Assembly (NCBI RefSeq): GCF_003060825.1 | Contig: NZ_CP028922.1 | Span: 3,455,001-3,519,000 of the forward strand | Origin: Paenibacillus sp. CAA11 | GTDB lineage: Bacteria; Bacillota; Bacilli; Paenibacillales; Paenibacillaceae | Reading direction: 5' to 3' | Length of the DNA: 64,000 nt | In this document: one piece after another, positions 27,101 through 34,881 of the stretch | How positions within the stretch are numbered: the first letter of the stretch is position 1 | How the letters are laid out: each line of letters starts with the position of its first letter | The notes under the pieces: model-generated | Told to the model about the DNA's origin: nothing | Seen by the model: the letters and a program-made list of their open reading frames with translations, nothing else | The model's database searches: none | Position numbers and translations under genes: made by a program

Positions 27101-27412
27101 GTAAGGGCCGGGACTCGCTTATCTGAGTACGGCCGGACACATCGCGGTTTGACAGATCGGTCCTCCGTCTTCCTAAGGAATGGTTATATCATCGTAAATT
27201 TCAATCTGGAGTCCCTCCCCATGGGAGACCCTGCCCGGCCGCGCCTGCAATACATTCATGCACCACTCATGAACCAGTGGAGACTGGAGGGGTTTAAATC
27301 TCTTGTAACAGATTCCTTCAAGCACACCTTTCAGCTGCAAGACGGAGATGTGGTCTTCTATGATGCCGATCTCTCCAGCCGAGATGACTTCCAAGCGAGT
27401 GTAACACATTAG
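24119..27412 (+). CDS. Large exported protein, DUF5704-like, unknown function
   Basis: ATG 24119 with CAGGAG 7 bases upstream opens a signal peptide (KFKALIYFILLLFLILLITP, cleavage near FSA). About 1,097 residues follow, with no membrane anchor or sorting signal visible at the end. Recognisable landmarks are GDFPVYYINYYYEK, a Cys/Pro-rich CKPGEPSCGGEAPPPDVNC and many beta-rich segments. It fits my recollection of the Paenibacillus-type DUF5704 proteins, large exported proteins of unknown role. The first 180 codons (to about 24660) are AT-rich; the rest matches the genome average, so the protein looks mosaic. It follows the stalk-domain gene in the same transcript and ends at a bidirectional terminator. 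Confidence 0.78.
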   Translation: MKFKALIYFILLLFLILLITPSTKVFSAIQGPNTLITTKSAQNENVYYTVALFYVDVWTDSSNNYIADPFSGEILRRGQYLDRMHYDWIYEFNFPGRKIKDISASEFENSVQGETDLWVDTMFSTSRFGKHFTDYEENLGKTNKVYVINKIGKGTPSGQITLNQTATLSGTPKSLPRDGLAKNVYGFEYYFPILIRIELEPLSGKAEIRHFTKDGKSLDGVDGFKNYEEKLELKKPYTPKHTPEPANYKYIGYKKSTVSLPSGGERQEGEPPAISEYEGDFPVYYINYYYEKIGQQCKPGEPSCGGEAPPPDVNCTEQTGQILSGDISDPAASAVIRADRRGSEQFNVLDGIPTSESLYGNVSAKNYLYRDKFVQKVGRCTYTVPVTKTYNLEWTETEDGPPDAKGKPTKVEVPKTDSKTVTKTYTVERSYAYWKIENLEVYRIREAELQNYAFANSSIQILPSGYLPPDYEFSTGGGYTPAPSKEVTLPSEKAGKNVPDQDFKSDAEKAIAKIKVRSDYLKFNGSLIMDNRETEENAPVPGQIPAPAAIGQDILYSTGHVIPSTKVNKKDQPSSGTLHYSLMNASIGGGSDRSYPIQGINPVTVHTPVVMYASVSDDQAHNQKTTPTAGRSAVILDRPFTVTLPTAGQHVQYTGYGYRDYAKYTRTKQVQFPFDVYTDSRDKYIPKNTWIDVPVGQTQVSFFLPVWVDEGYYDVRFRSIVENAPFDYSEQLLANTALVHHAAGDSIPVEVIGRLYDFHVTDIADYLWEPVFRLQKGSSMPTGHSYWVGQSGIDGALRGNDSLFTLPIHPGSHPDTGYRNVAVKTGYHFKFDFKTKGNMFDLGDQIRITPSFFFVTKDGRTRVPVDLYYHDPIRKFIKIGSPEDTVKRYVLLGDRLRNVPAEELTDTALYRYDHDYTFGQIANLSRNHFVSRYLYRAANTRIPIGSFSLLTLPGEARTLIGPKTGVPASVQPDRANAAIQKWYGEYSLPADVYAVRAGTRLSEYGRTHRGLTDRSSVFLRNGYIIVNFNLESLPMGDPARPRLQYIHAPLMNQWRLEGFKSLVTDSFKHTFQLQDGDVVFYDADLSSRDDFQASVTH

Positions 27413-27463
27413 CCTATTCGCTTATAGGAGTCTCCTAACCTAACTAACCCTACCTATACACCA

Positions 27464-27512
27464 AAAAAACAACTAAAGCCCAGCATAACCGTCTAAGCGG
27501 CCGAGCTGGGCT
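27464..27512. terminator. Bidirectional terminator
   Basis: AGCCCAGC (27477-27484) pairs with GCTGGGCT (27505-27512). The minus-strand side carries a T7 tract after a few bases and the plus side TTCTTC. It serves the DUF5704-like gene and the lipase gene, which converge. Confidence 0.75.
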
Positions 27513-27560
27513 TCTTCGCTAATTTATTTCACATACCAAAGCAAACAAGGCAAGCAAAAG

Positions 27561-29540
27561 TCACACCACAGAGCTGCGGATGCCGCTCTTCAACATCATT
27601 TCGATCTTGATGTACTGCTCCTGGGCCTTGGCTAGGGAACGAGTCTTTCGCTGCAGCTCCGCAGACAGCCTTCTGCTGCGATCCCGAACGTCAGAACATG
27701 CTTTTTGAACCTGTCTCAGCTGGCTTTGAACATTCCCCTCGCTGTAAGCTCTACCTACTCCCGAGGTAATTCGTTGCGCCTCGCTTAGGATTTTAGTAAC
27801 CTTCCCTTCCATACGGGAATCTAAGCTTCGCAGCTTGGCCTGCAGATCGCCCAGTCGTGAGACATTCACCAGCATAAGTCCCTGCGAAGCGGAGGCCAGA
27901 CCTCTAGCCACCTTGCCCGCAAAATTTTTGACCGTTGCCGCCGTATGCTTGCCTGCACTCTTGATACCACTCTTCGTCAACTTCACCATCGATTGCATGC
28001 CTTCTTTGAAATCCTTGACCTTGGCCTTGGCTCCTTCTTTAACCTGATGAAACGTATGCTTAACCGCATCGACGGCACTGTTCCAAGTATCCTTCAAGGC
28101 CTGAATCGTTTTCTTGGCTCCTTCTACAATCGCATTGCAAAGATTCTTGATCGCCTGAGCCATTCTGGTCATGAACTGGCCAACCGCAGCAGCGGCCGCC
28201 TCTGCGCCATCCTTAATGGCCCGGGCTGTATCCTGAATACCCGCCCTCATTTGAGCCCAGCCATCCTTGACCTGCTGTGCGAATTTTGCCACCGCGGCAC
28301 CGATATTGCCGGCTACTTCCTTCATTTTATCGACAGCCTGCTCAAACTTCTTCACAATCCAGTCCCCGAACTGCTGCAGCTTCTCCATGACGAACTGTCC
28401 CAAATTGGAGAGATTCTTACCCAGCGAATGAATGAAATCATCTGAGAACAAATAGGGCATTAGCGCACCTGCCGCAAAGGTCACGGCCAATTCAGCTTCA
28501 TCTCCGTACTTCTCAGCAATGCTGGAGAAAGCGTAGTCGTCCAAATGGCTGAGAACCATCACGATTCCTGTTCCGGTCTGGAGAACGCCTTCTTTCTCAA
28601 AGCCCTCCGCTCCGCTTTCCATCAAGGCCAGCAGCCCGTCAATGGCATAGCTGCGGAACGGCTCCTCCATCGTCTTATTGATATAGACGGTATAATCGTT
28701 GATAAATTGCGCAATTGTCCCCTGCGGGGCTTTCTCCCGAAGCTGCCCTTGCTCATCAAGCACAATATTCGGACGGTGATTAAAGATAAATTTCTCTTGT
28801 TTGTCCGTGTCGATGTACTTGATCACTCCGGCAATGGGATTCAGCAGACAGTTCACGAAGTCATCTTCTGCCGAGATCGAGACGATCTTATGCTTATTCG
28901 CTGCAATCTCATCCTTGTATTTCTCCAGAAATTCCTTGGAGAAGCCTTGACCGTCAAACGAAACCGCCCGGTCTACCTTATCCGACAGAATCGCCACGTA
29001 TTGGGTCTTATTGCCTCCCTTAGAATGGCCAGTTACCGTGATATTGTCGTATTCCAGACTCTCAATATACTTCAGCGCTGCCTTCTGCTGGACCGTATCG
29101 GATACATATCCCCCTTGGCCGTTATCATGCCATTCGTAGTCCCCGCCCGTGCCGCGGAAGACAACCGTTGCTTGCCCCTTGGGATCCACAAAGGTGGCTA
29201 CGCGCATGCCTTTCTCCAACACCTGACCATCGCTGTCCTTGATGACCTGCCCGCTCTTGTTATACATAACCCCGGTTTGGCCGTGCTTGACCTTTAGTGC
29301 CTTCAATTCAGGGTCTTTTTCGATCGCTTTAAGTATCGTAACCCATTCTTTCTTAGACATTTTGCAGGGATACTCGTCTTCTCCACCGATATCATTAAGG
29401 TTGCGGCTTTGCTCTAATCCATCCTTGTACAGCATGGTTTTGACGATGGAGCCTACGGTCATATCCTCCCGGTTTACCACATTCTGAAGATAAATCAGGT
29501 TATCCAGCAGAAGCAGCTGGCTTTCGCTGAGCTCAGACAT
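27561..29540 (-). CDS. Lipase-domain protein with long helical C-terminus; candidate type VII secreted lipase toxin (TslA-like layout)
   Basis: Residues about 80-270 form a lipase-type alpha/beta hydrolase of the DUF2974/class 3 kind: VVFRGTGGDYEWHDN, nucleophile elbow TGHSKGG with Ser173, acid candidates Asp226/227 in SAEDD, and His255 in FNHRPN. Residues about 360-659 are long amphipathic helices (KLQQFGDWIVKKFEQAVDKM, SRRLSAELQRKTRSLAKAQE) without signal peptide or membrane anchor. A lipase first and a helical targeting part last is the reverse of normal LXG toxins, and is the layout reported for the S. aureus type VII lipase TslA. Start ATG 29540 follows AAGGGGG. It is the last gene of a four-gene unit with a WXG100-like protein and a lipoprotein. 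Toxin function is inference from layout; a housekeeping lipase is the alternative. Confidence 0.75.
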   Translation of the reverse strand: MSELSESQLLLLDNLIYLQNVVNREDMTVGSIVKTMLYKDGLEQSRNLNDIGGEDEYPCKMSKKEWVTILKAIEKDPELKALKVKHGQTGVMYNKSGQVIKDSDGQVLEKGMRVATFVDPKGQATVVFRGTGGDYEWHDNGQGGYVSDTVQQKAALKYIESLEYDNITVTGHSKGGNKTQYVAILSDKVDRAVSFDGQGFSKEFLEKYKDEIAANKHKIVSISAEDDFVNCLLNPIAGVIKYIDTDKQEKFIFNHRPNIVLDEQGQLREKAPQGTIAQFINDYTVYINKTMEEPFRSYAIDGLLALMESGAEGFEKEGVLQTGTGIVMVLSHLDDYAFSSIAEKYGDEAELAVTFAAGALMPYLFSDDFIHSLGKNLSNLGQFVMEKLQQFGDWIVKKFEQAVDKMKEVAGNIGAAVAKFAQQVKDGWAQMRAGIQDTARAIKDGAEAAAAAVGQFMTRMAQAIKNLCNAIVEGAKKTIQALKDTWNSAVDAVKHTFHQVKEGAKAKVKDFKEGMQSMVKLTKSGIKSAGKHTAATVKNFAGKVARGLASASQGLMLVNVSRLGDLQAKLRSLDSRMEGKVTKILSEAQRITSGVGRAYSEGNVQSQLRQVQKACSDVRDRSRRLSAELQRKTRSLAKAQEQYIKIEMMLKSGIRSSVV

Positions 29541-29553
29541 GCTATTAGCCCCC

Positions 29554-30261
29554 TTATTCCAAAATTTCGAGGTTATTGCTGATCATAATGATCTTATAGT
29601 CGCGTACAAAATACTCCCCGGTATCCTTAGCGCTTAACGCAGCCATGTTGATATCATCGAATTTGCTATCCTTGACTACATACAGCCTTACATCACCAAC
29701 CATTTTGTGCTGAATCATACGTTTGGCAATTTGGTTCAAGCTTGCCTCATCATCCTTGCCCGCAGCCGAGGATTCCTTCACAAAGATTACGCTATCCGAA
29801 TTGAACGTCTCTCCTTCACGATAGATCTCCTCAAGCTTCGTCGCCTTCGTCAGCCGGTCCGGGAAGACACCTTCCCCAAAGCTAACAAAGACCTTAGAGT
29901 CCTTATATATTTCCTGAGCAAACCGGGACATCATCTCTTCATATTGCGGCCTGATATATATGCCAAAGTACCCGTCACGAATGCTGTAGGTGCCATCTTT
30001 CATCCGGGTTCCCCAGATATCAAAGGCATCCTGCTCACTTCCCGATTTCGGATAGGCACGCAGTTGATCATAGCTATAGGCAAAGCCGCTTAAAGTTAGA
30101 GACAGAGGAACAAATTCCTCCCCATATTTCTTCTCCAGGTGTTCCATCATCTCCGCCTTAATCGCTTCCGGGTCCGGCTTCTTCTTCATGCATGCACTCA
30201 CTCCTAGTAAAATGATCAATGCCAACAGCAACAGTACAGCTCGCTTTATCCAAGAATTCAA
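29554..30261 (-). CDS. Lipoprotein, putative immunity protein to the lipase
   Basis: Start TTG 30261 sits 7 bases behind GGGAGGAG. A lipobox VSAC with Cys24 follows a hydrophobic stretch (AVLLLLALIILLG), so the mature 212 residues are anchored outside the membrane. Recognisable segments are EEFVPLSLTLSGFAYSYDQL and FGIYIRPQYEEMMSRFAQEI. It lies 13 bases before the lipase gene. In the TslA system the immunity factor TilA is also a lipoprotein, because the lipase acts on the membrane from outside. The protein is not obviously a TilA homologue, so equivalence is by position and topology only. Confidence 0.7.
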   Translation of the reverse strand: MNSWIKRAVLLLLALIILLGVSACMKKKPDPEAIKAEMMEHLEKKYGEEFVPLSLTLSGFAYSYDQLRAYPKSGSEQDAFDIWGTRMKDGTYSIRDGYFGIYIRPQYEEMMSRFAQEIYKDSKVFVSFGEGVFPDRLTKATKLEEIYREGETFNSDSVIFVKESSAAGKDDEASLNQIAKRMIQHKMVGDVRLYVVKDSKFDDINMAALSAKDTGEYFVRDYKIIMISNNLEILE

Positions 30262-30359
30262 TTGAAAGCTCCTCCCGGTTCACTGATCTGTCCGCCCGGG
30301 CAAGAATGCCCGCTGCATTTCATTTTGGCATTACATTTTGGGATTTCACACATCTAAAT

Positions 30360-31529
30360 CTACCATTCCAAGCTAAGTTCAGGGGCTGAGAGCTGCCGTT
30401 CCAAATGCCGACTAATGGCTAAATCCAAGATTTCCTGCAGCTTCTCCTGCTCCTGTACCATCAGTTCACTGATCCGGCTTCCGAAGCCGGCCATCCAAGG
30501 CTCTACTTGGAGCATCTCTCTATCCAGCGTGAACAAAGCCGCTCCCATTAAGATAGTCTGTACACTGTCAAAAATAAGACCAACGCGCTCTGCCGCCTGC
30601 TGGGCATAAGCCTCTGCACACGCAGGCACGGCCTTTTGGTAATCCTCGTCTGTAATTTTCGCCAGCTCAAGCTCCAGTTCACAACGATTCGCCTCCAGCA
30701 GCTGTCGGGCGTGCCGAATCGTATGCTCGATAGACTGCGAGATCGTCCCTTCACTCAATTCTCCTATATGTAAATAGACCGAATAAACCCCTAAATCAGG
30801 CAGTACGCCCCCCTCTTCTTCCGCCTCCGAAAAAAAATATCTCCAGATTTCCGGCTCCACAGCTCCGGCTGAGCTGTAGAACCAGCTGACGAATCGGGAG
30901 AACTCGCTCTGCTCAGACAGAATCGGTCTTCCATCATCGCTGAACGCCAGCCGATTGGATAAAGGTCCCTCTGCCTCATCATCCTCTACACGCTGTTTGA
31001 CGAATGCTACCTTCGCGGTGGCGTCTCCGACAGGATCATCCGCACAGACATAGTTGACCGCTTTGCCTGGCAGCTCCTCCACACTGGGCGCGCCAAAAAC
31101 CACCGCCTCGATATCAAGAGCATCCGCAAGCTGTGCGGCACGCCAGCCGCTATACCCCATGCCCGTGCAGATGCATCTCGCTCCATCTATAAGACGAAGC
31201 TTGAGGTCCTGTGCAGCCCTGTTCATATCGTACACCGTATGCAGCCTTGCTGCCGGTAGATCCTGAAGTACAATAACCATCACATTCGCATCCTCATGAT
31301 GGAACAGGTACAGCTCCGGGTAACTTGGCCCTTCAACAAGCTCCAGCAGCTTATACTTCATAAGTCTCTGCGAGCTGCGCATATTTTGTGCCAGATCAAG
31401 ACAGCCCTTGGCCGCCATCTCCGGCTGTAGAATTGTCAGCAGCTCCAAGATCGAGGCGGACCGCTGTGTACGCAGCAGATTTGTATGAGCCAGCTCACAT
31501 AGCCATAAATACTCCCTTTCGCTTAACAT
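30360..31529 (-). CDS. Degenerate lipase-fold protein, probable accessory of the lipase system
   Basis: The 389-residue protein starts at ATG 31529 (GGGGAG upstream). Its N-terminus (LSEREYLWLCELAHTNLLR) parallels that of the lipase two genes downstream. A Rossmann-like block CICTGMGYSGWRAAQLADAL, then EAVVFGAPS, matches the lipase nucleophile elbow TGHSKGG, but the position of the catalytic Ser carries Gly125. No acid/His pair is evident. It therefore looks like a catalytically dead paralogue with a helical C-terminal half (residues about 255-389). It could be a chaperone, adaptor or decoy immunity. There is no signal peptide. A 98-base gap to the lipoprotein gene contains a GC-rich hairpin without a T run. 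Confidence 0.65.
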   Translation of the reverse strand: MLSEREYLWLCELAHTNLLRTQRSASILELLTILQPEMAAKGCLDLAQNMRSSQRLMKYKLLELVEGPSYPELYLFHHEDANVMVIVLQDLPAARLHTVYDMNRAAQDLKLRLIDGARCICTGMGYSGWRAAQLADALDIEAVVFGAPSVEELPGKAVNYVCADDPVGDATAKVAFVKQRVEDDEAEGPLSNRLAFSDDGRPILSEQSEFSRFVSWFYSSAGAVEPEIWRYFFSEAEEEGGVLPDLGVYSVYLHIGELSEGTISQSIEHTIRHARQLLEANRCELELELAKITDEDYQKAVPACAEAYAQQAAERVGLIFDSVQTILMGAALFTLDREMLQVEPWMAGFGSRISELMVQEQEKLQEILDLAISRHLERQLSAPELSLEW

Positions 31530-31560
31530 CGTCTAAAGTTCTCCCCGCATCCTTCTGGCA

Positions 31561-31881
31561 TTATTTTTTACTCTTTTGCTTTTGCAGGAGTGCCTTCTTC
31601 TCTTCAGCCCGCTTGCGGTCATCCGCGGCCTGGACCTCATGGGCAAGTCTGTTCAGTCCTGTCTCAAGCTCACGAATCTCCGCGTACAGGCGCTGCATCT
31701 CGCCCCTTGTCTTGCCCAAGTAATCTTCCTTGAACGCCTCGCTGGCTTTCCCCTTCCACCAGGAGGAAGTGCCCTGCGCCACTGCTGTAAACTGCTTCTC
31801 CATACTTTTGAGGTCTGCCTCTCCCTCGGATATTCTTCTAGCCGCCGATCTAATCTCACTTGCGGAATACACGCTCTTCAT
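31561..31881 (-). CDS. WXG100/ESAT-6-like protein
   Basis: Taken from ATG 31881; a GTG at 31911 would add ten residues but has no ribosome binding site, while AGGAGG lies unusually close to the ATG. The 106-residue protein is helical with a central WWKGKASEAF turn, the W-x-G signature of type VII secretion partners, flanked by ADLKSMEKQFTAVAQ and ELETGLNRLAHEVQAADD helices. The C-terminus is a charged coil (KRAEEKKALLQKQKSK). It is the first gene of the unit ending in the lipase, as expected for a targeting partner of a type VII substrate. No EssC/EssB core genes are in the window. Confidence 0.82.
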   Translation of the reverse strand: MKSVYSASEIRSAARRISEGEADLKSMEKQFTAVAQGTSSWWKGKASEAFKEDYLGKTRGEMQRLYAEIRELETGLNRLAHEVQAADDRKRAEEKKALLQKQKSKK

Positions 31882-32093
31882 TCCTCCTGTCCCTAATTCA
31901 ACTCCGAACACGAATTCAATGATTTACCAAATATACTATCCTATCCCCCTTGAAATCTCCACTGAAAACAAGGAGTATAACTGTAAAATCCGGCTTATGT
32001 CCTACAAACCTCTGCTCCTGTGAACTAGATAAAAGTGATTTTTCAGCTTGACAATAGTCCCCAATTAGGACATGAGTAATAGACTTGATCATA

Positions 32094-32142
32094 TGAAAAA
32101 AAGCCGCCCTAAGTTAGCAGTATAACCTGCTAAAAAGGCAGC
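32094..32142 (-). terminator. Terminator after the exopolysaccharide operon
   Basis: GCCGCC/GGCAGC outer and TTAGCAG/CTGCTAA inner arms form a long hairpin, followed on the minus strand by seven T. It sits about 40 bases beyond the DHHW gene stop. The stretch 31912-32093 shows no other feature. Confidence 0.75.
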
Positions 32143-32184
32143 CTTTTCTATCCGTAAATCCGTATAGTTCCAGTTTTCGAGTTA

Positions 32185-33393
32185 TTACTTTCCCCCATAA
32201 GGGAAAAATTCACTGACTAAGTCTTGCGGAGAGATGGACACAAACACATGGTCCAGCTTCGTCTGTTCTGCAAACTTCATCACGTCGTCCTTATAATAAC
32301 GAGGATCGATTAAATATATATCAGAGCATACCGTGGAGAGGAACGAAATCATCGGCACAGCCAGCGAATCTTTGACAAACATCACCTTAAGCCCATTCGG
32401 CCGGTCTTTGTTTGTAATATGCACCAGCCCCTGATTCCCATAAAGATAAGTAAAATATTTATCGCCGTTCAGCCCATATTCATCGCCTTTATAATTCAGC
32501 GGATAACTGGTCAGCAGCGCATCCTCAAACCGTCCGCTCAGGTTCGTCGTAAGCTCTCCTGTCTTGAAATAGAAGCTGTAATTCGTTCTGAATTTGGGAT
32601 AGATCAGATCGAAATCATCAGCCCCGGCATAGTATTTGCCTGTCTTCCGTCCAAGTGATCCAATGAAGGCATCCTTATACGTAATCACATTATAGTTGCT
32701 GATATCCGTATAGAAGTGTTCCGGGTCCAGCGGCTTCTTGTACATCTCGTCCATGTGCTTGACCAGCTGCTCAAATCCCCAGAAGGCCGTGCGGATATGC
32801 CAGTGATGATCGGTATTGAAGAAGAGCTGCTCGGGAGGAATCCCGCTCTCCAGAAGGCCTTCACGTAAATCTAAAGTGTCAATACGATCCTGCTTCAGCT
32901 GAGCCAGAAATTGATCGGCAGTCTCGTTATTATAGTTATAAGGAATGCCTTTGGGCAAAGAGCTGTACCCCCGAACATACTTATCCGGTGTCATGACATA
33001 AGTGAGCTTGGTTCCAGATGGCAGGACTTCCTTAAGAGCGTTCACCCTACGGGCAAGATCGCCAGTTGGATTCGGCCCGGTTGCAAAATAGGTGAATTGA
33101 AGCTTGCCTTGAGCATCCTTAACAACCTCAAAATTCGATTCCTCGTTCTTATCCATCAGCGATTGCAGATAACCATAGCCCTCAATGAAGGCATATTTCT
33201 CATAGAAGTGATCGTTGATCGTGCTGTCCAGCTTATTAATGGTCCCTTTAAGGGCTGAGAAATGAAAATCGCTGGACTGCAGCGTCTCCTTGATTGGCTG
33301 AAAGGACAGCCTTATATTTTGAATCGCCAAGGCAAACAGAACGAGGATAAACAAGGCAGCCGTAATCTTCTTCTTGGTAAAATGTCTGTCCAT
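32185..33393 (-). CDS. DHHW/AlgJ-AlgX-like acetylation protein
   Basis: A 402-residue protein with one N-terminal membrane anchor (ITAALFILVLFALAIQNI) and an extracytoplasmic SGNH-like domain. The diagnostic motif is FFNTDHHWHIRTAFWGFEQL (DHHW), and the later MFVKDSLAVPMISFL holds the Ser of the SGNH block. AlgJ/AlgX-like proteins work with an MBOAT protein to O-acetylate a secreted polysaccharide. The adjacent upstream gene is exactly such an MBOAT, 17 bases away, and a glycan synthase heads the operon. It is the last gene of the four-gene unit. Confidence 0.87.
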   Translation of the reverse strand: MDRHFTKKKITAALFILVLFALAIQNIRLSFQPIKETLQSSDFHFSALKGTINKLDSTINDHFYEKYAFIEGYGYLQSLMDKNEESNFEVVKDAQGKLQFTYFATGPNPTGDLARRVNALKEVLPSGTKLTYVMTPDKYVRGYSSLPKGIPYNYNNETADQFLAQLKQDRIDTLDLREGLLESGIPPEQLFFNTDHHWHIRTAFWGFEQLVKHMDEMYKKPLDPEHFYTDISNYNVITYKDAFIGSLGRKTGKYYAGADDFDLIYPKFRTNYSFYFKTGELTTNLSGRFEDALLTSYPLNYKGDEYGLNGDKYFTYLYGNQGLVHITNKDRPNGLKVMFVKDSLAVPMISFLSTVCSDIYLIDPRYYKDDVMKFAEQTKLDHVFVSISPQDLVSEFFPYGGK

Positions 33394-33410
33394 AAGCTCT
33401 ACTTCCCCTA

Positions 33411-34832
33411 CTAGAAATTAAAGTAAATAAACGGATTATATGTACCCTTAACCAAATAAGCCACACAAACCAGGAAGATCATGATCATGCCGAGCGGGTA
33501 CACAAGCTCAAACACCCGGCTGAAGCGTGCTCCCTCTACCGTAAACTTATTGATTTTCTTGGCAATAGGGGTCGAGAACAGCAGTCCAAGAATGAAGAAT
33601 ACGGCGTACTCTTTCATGAACATATAAGTAGTGTCACTCCAGAATCCCGTCCCATGAAGGCCAAACATGCTGGATAGGTAATTGCCAGCATCGACAAGGC
33701 TTGGCGAACGGAAGATAACCCAGCCGATGACCACCACGAACATGGCATACACATGGCGAAGCAATCGAAAGCGCGAAGTCTTGTCTACATTAAATACCTT
33801 CTCCAGTGCAATAAAGGCGAAATTGATCAGCCCCCAAATGACGAACGTCCATTCCGCACCATGCCACACCCCCGTCAGGCCCCATACAACCAGCAGGTTA
33901 CGAATCATTTTATCCTTGTTCGCTACACGGGAACCGCCAAGCGGGAAATAGACATATTCTTTGAACCATGTTCCCAGAGATATATGCCATCTGCGCCAAA
34001 ATTCCGAGATCGACTTGGAGATATAAGGGTAGTTGAAGTTCTCTTCAAATTTGAAGCCGAACATCAGCCCAAGGCCAATGGCCATATCAGAATACCCGGA
34101 GAAATCGAAATAAATTTGCAGCGTATAAGCAATTGCACCCAGCCAAGCCAGACTTACCGGAAGCCCGGAGTCAGAGCTCATGCTGAAGATGTGGTCGGCT
34201 ACAATGGCCATGCTGTTGGACAGCAGTACCTTTTTCGAGAGGCCTGTAATAAACCGGCAGCACCCTACCGAGAACTTCTGCCAAGTCTCCTTGCGCTGTA
34301 CCATTTGCTCCGCGATCGTCTTATAACGAAGGATCGGACCCGCCACCAGTTGGGGGAAGAAGGAGATATACAGTGCCACATAGAACAGATTTTTCTGTAC
34401 CTTTCCCTGCTGACGATATACATCAATCACATAAGAAATCGCATGGAACGTAAAGAATGAAATCCCTAACGGTAGCGCAATGTTGGGAACATTAATATGG
34501 AACAGCGTATTCTCGTTCACAATGCTGAGTGCAAAGGCCAAATACTTGAATACAAACAGCAGGCCCAGATTGAAGATTAACATCAGGGTTAGTATCCATT
34601 TGGCCGCGGCCTTGCGCTGCCTGTATTTGTCCACCCAGAGGGCAAAGAAGTAATTGAATACGATGGAAGCCAGCATAATGAGTACAAACCAGGGCTCGCC
34701 CCATGCATAGAAAAACAGGCTGAATATCAGCAGTATGATGTTTTTTAGAATGAGAGAAAACCGCAGTGCATAATACAGCACCAGCACTACGGGGAGAAAA
34801 TAAAATAAAAATACGACACTAGAAAACAGCAA
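33411..34832 (-). CDS. MBOAT family O-acyltransferase (AlgI/DltB type)
   Basis: A 473-residue polytopic protein. The MBOAT signatures are LPLGISFFTFHAISYVIDVY, YFDFSGYSDMAIGLGLMFGF, PYISKSISEFWRRWHISLGT with the conserved WH, and GVWHGAEWTFVIWGLINF holding the active-site His. It moves acetyl groups across the membrane for a partner transferase, here the DHHW protein just downstream. AlgI-type rather than DltB-type is supported by that partner and by the absence of D-alanine ligation genes. Confidence 0.93.
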   Translation of the reverse strand: MLFSSVVFLFYFLPVVLVLYYALRFSLILKNIILLIFSLFFYAWGEPWFVLIMLASIVFNYFFALWVDKYRQRKAAAKWILTLMLIFNLGLLFVFKYLAFALSIVNENTLFHINVPNIALPLGISFFTFHAISYVIDVYRQQGKVQKNLFYVALYISFFPQLVAGPILRYKTIAEQMVQRKETWQKFSVGCCRFITGLSKKVLLSNSMAIVADHIFSMSSDSGLPVSLAWLGAIAYTLQIYFDFSGYSDMAIGLGLMFGFKFEENFNYPYISKSISEFWRRWHISLGTWFKEYVYFPLGGSRVANKDKMIRNLLVVWGLTGVWHGAEWTFVIWGLINFAFIALEKVFNVDKTSRFRLLRHVYAMFVVVIGWVIFRSPSLVDAGNYLSSMFGLHGTGFWSDTTYMFMKEYAVFFILGLLFSTPIAKKINKFTVEGARFSRVFELVYPLGMIMIFLVCVAYLVKGTYNPFIYFNF

Positions 34833-34881
34833 TTGGCGTCCTCCTTACTAACTTGCCATGTCAAAATCGCGGGAGCTATGC

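Noticed and set aside
33753-34460. Plus-strand open frame of 235 codons opposite the MBOAT gene
   Set aside because: It is antisense to conserved MBOAT motifs and lacks a ribosome binding site.
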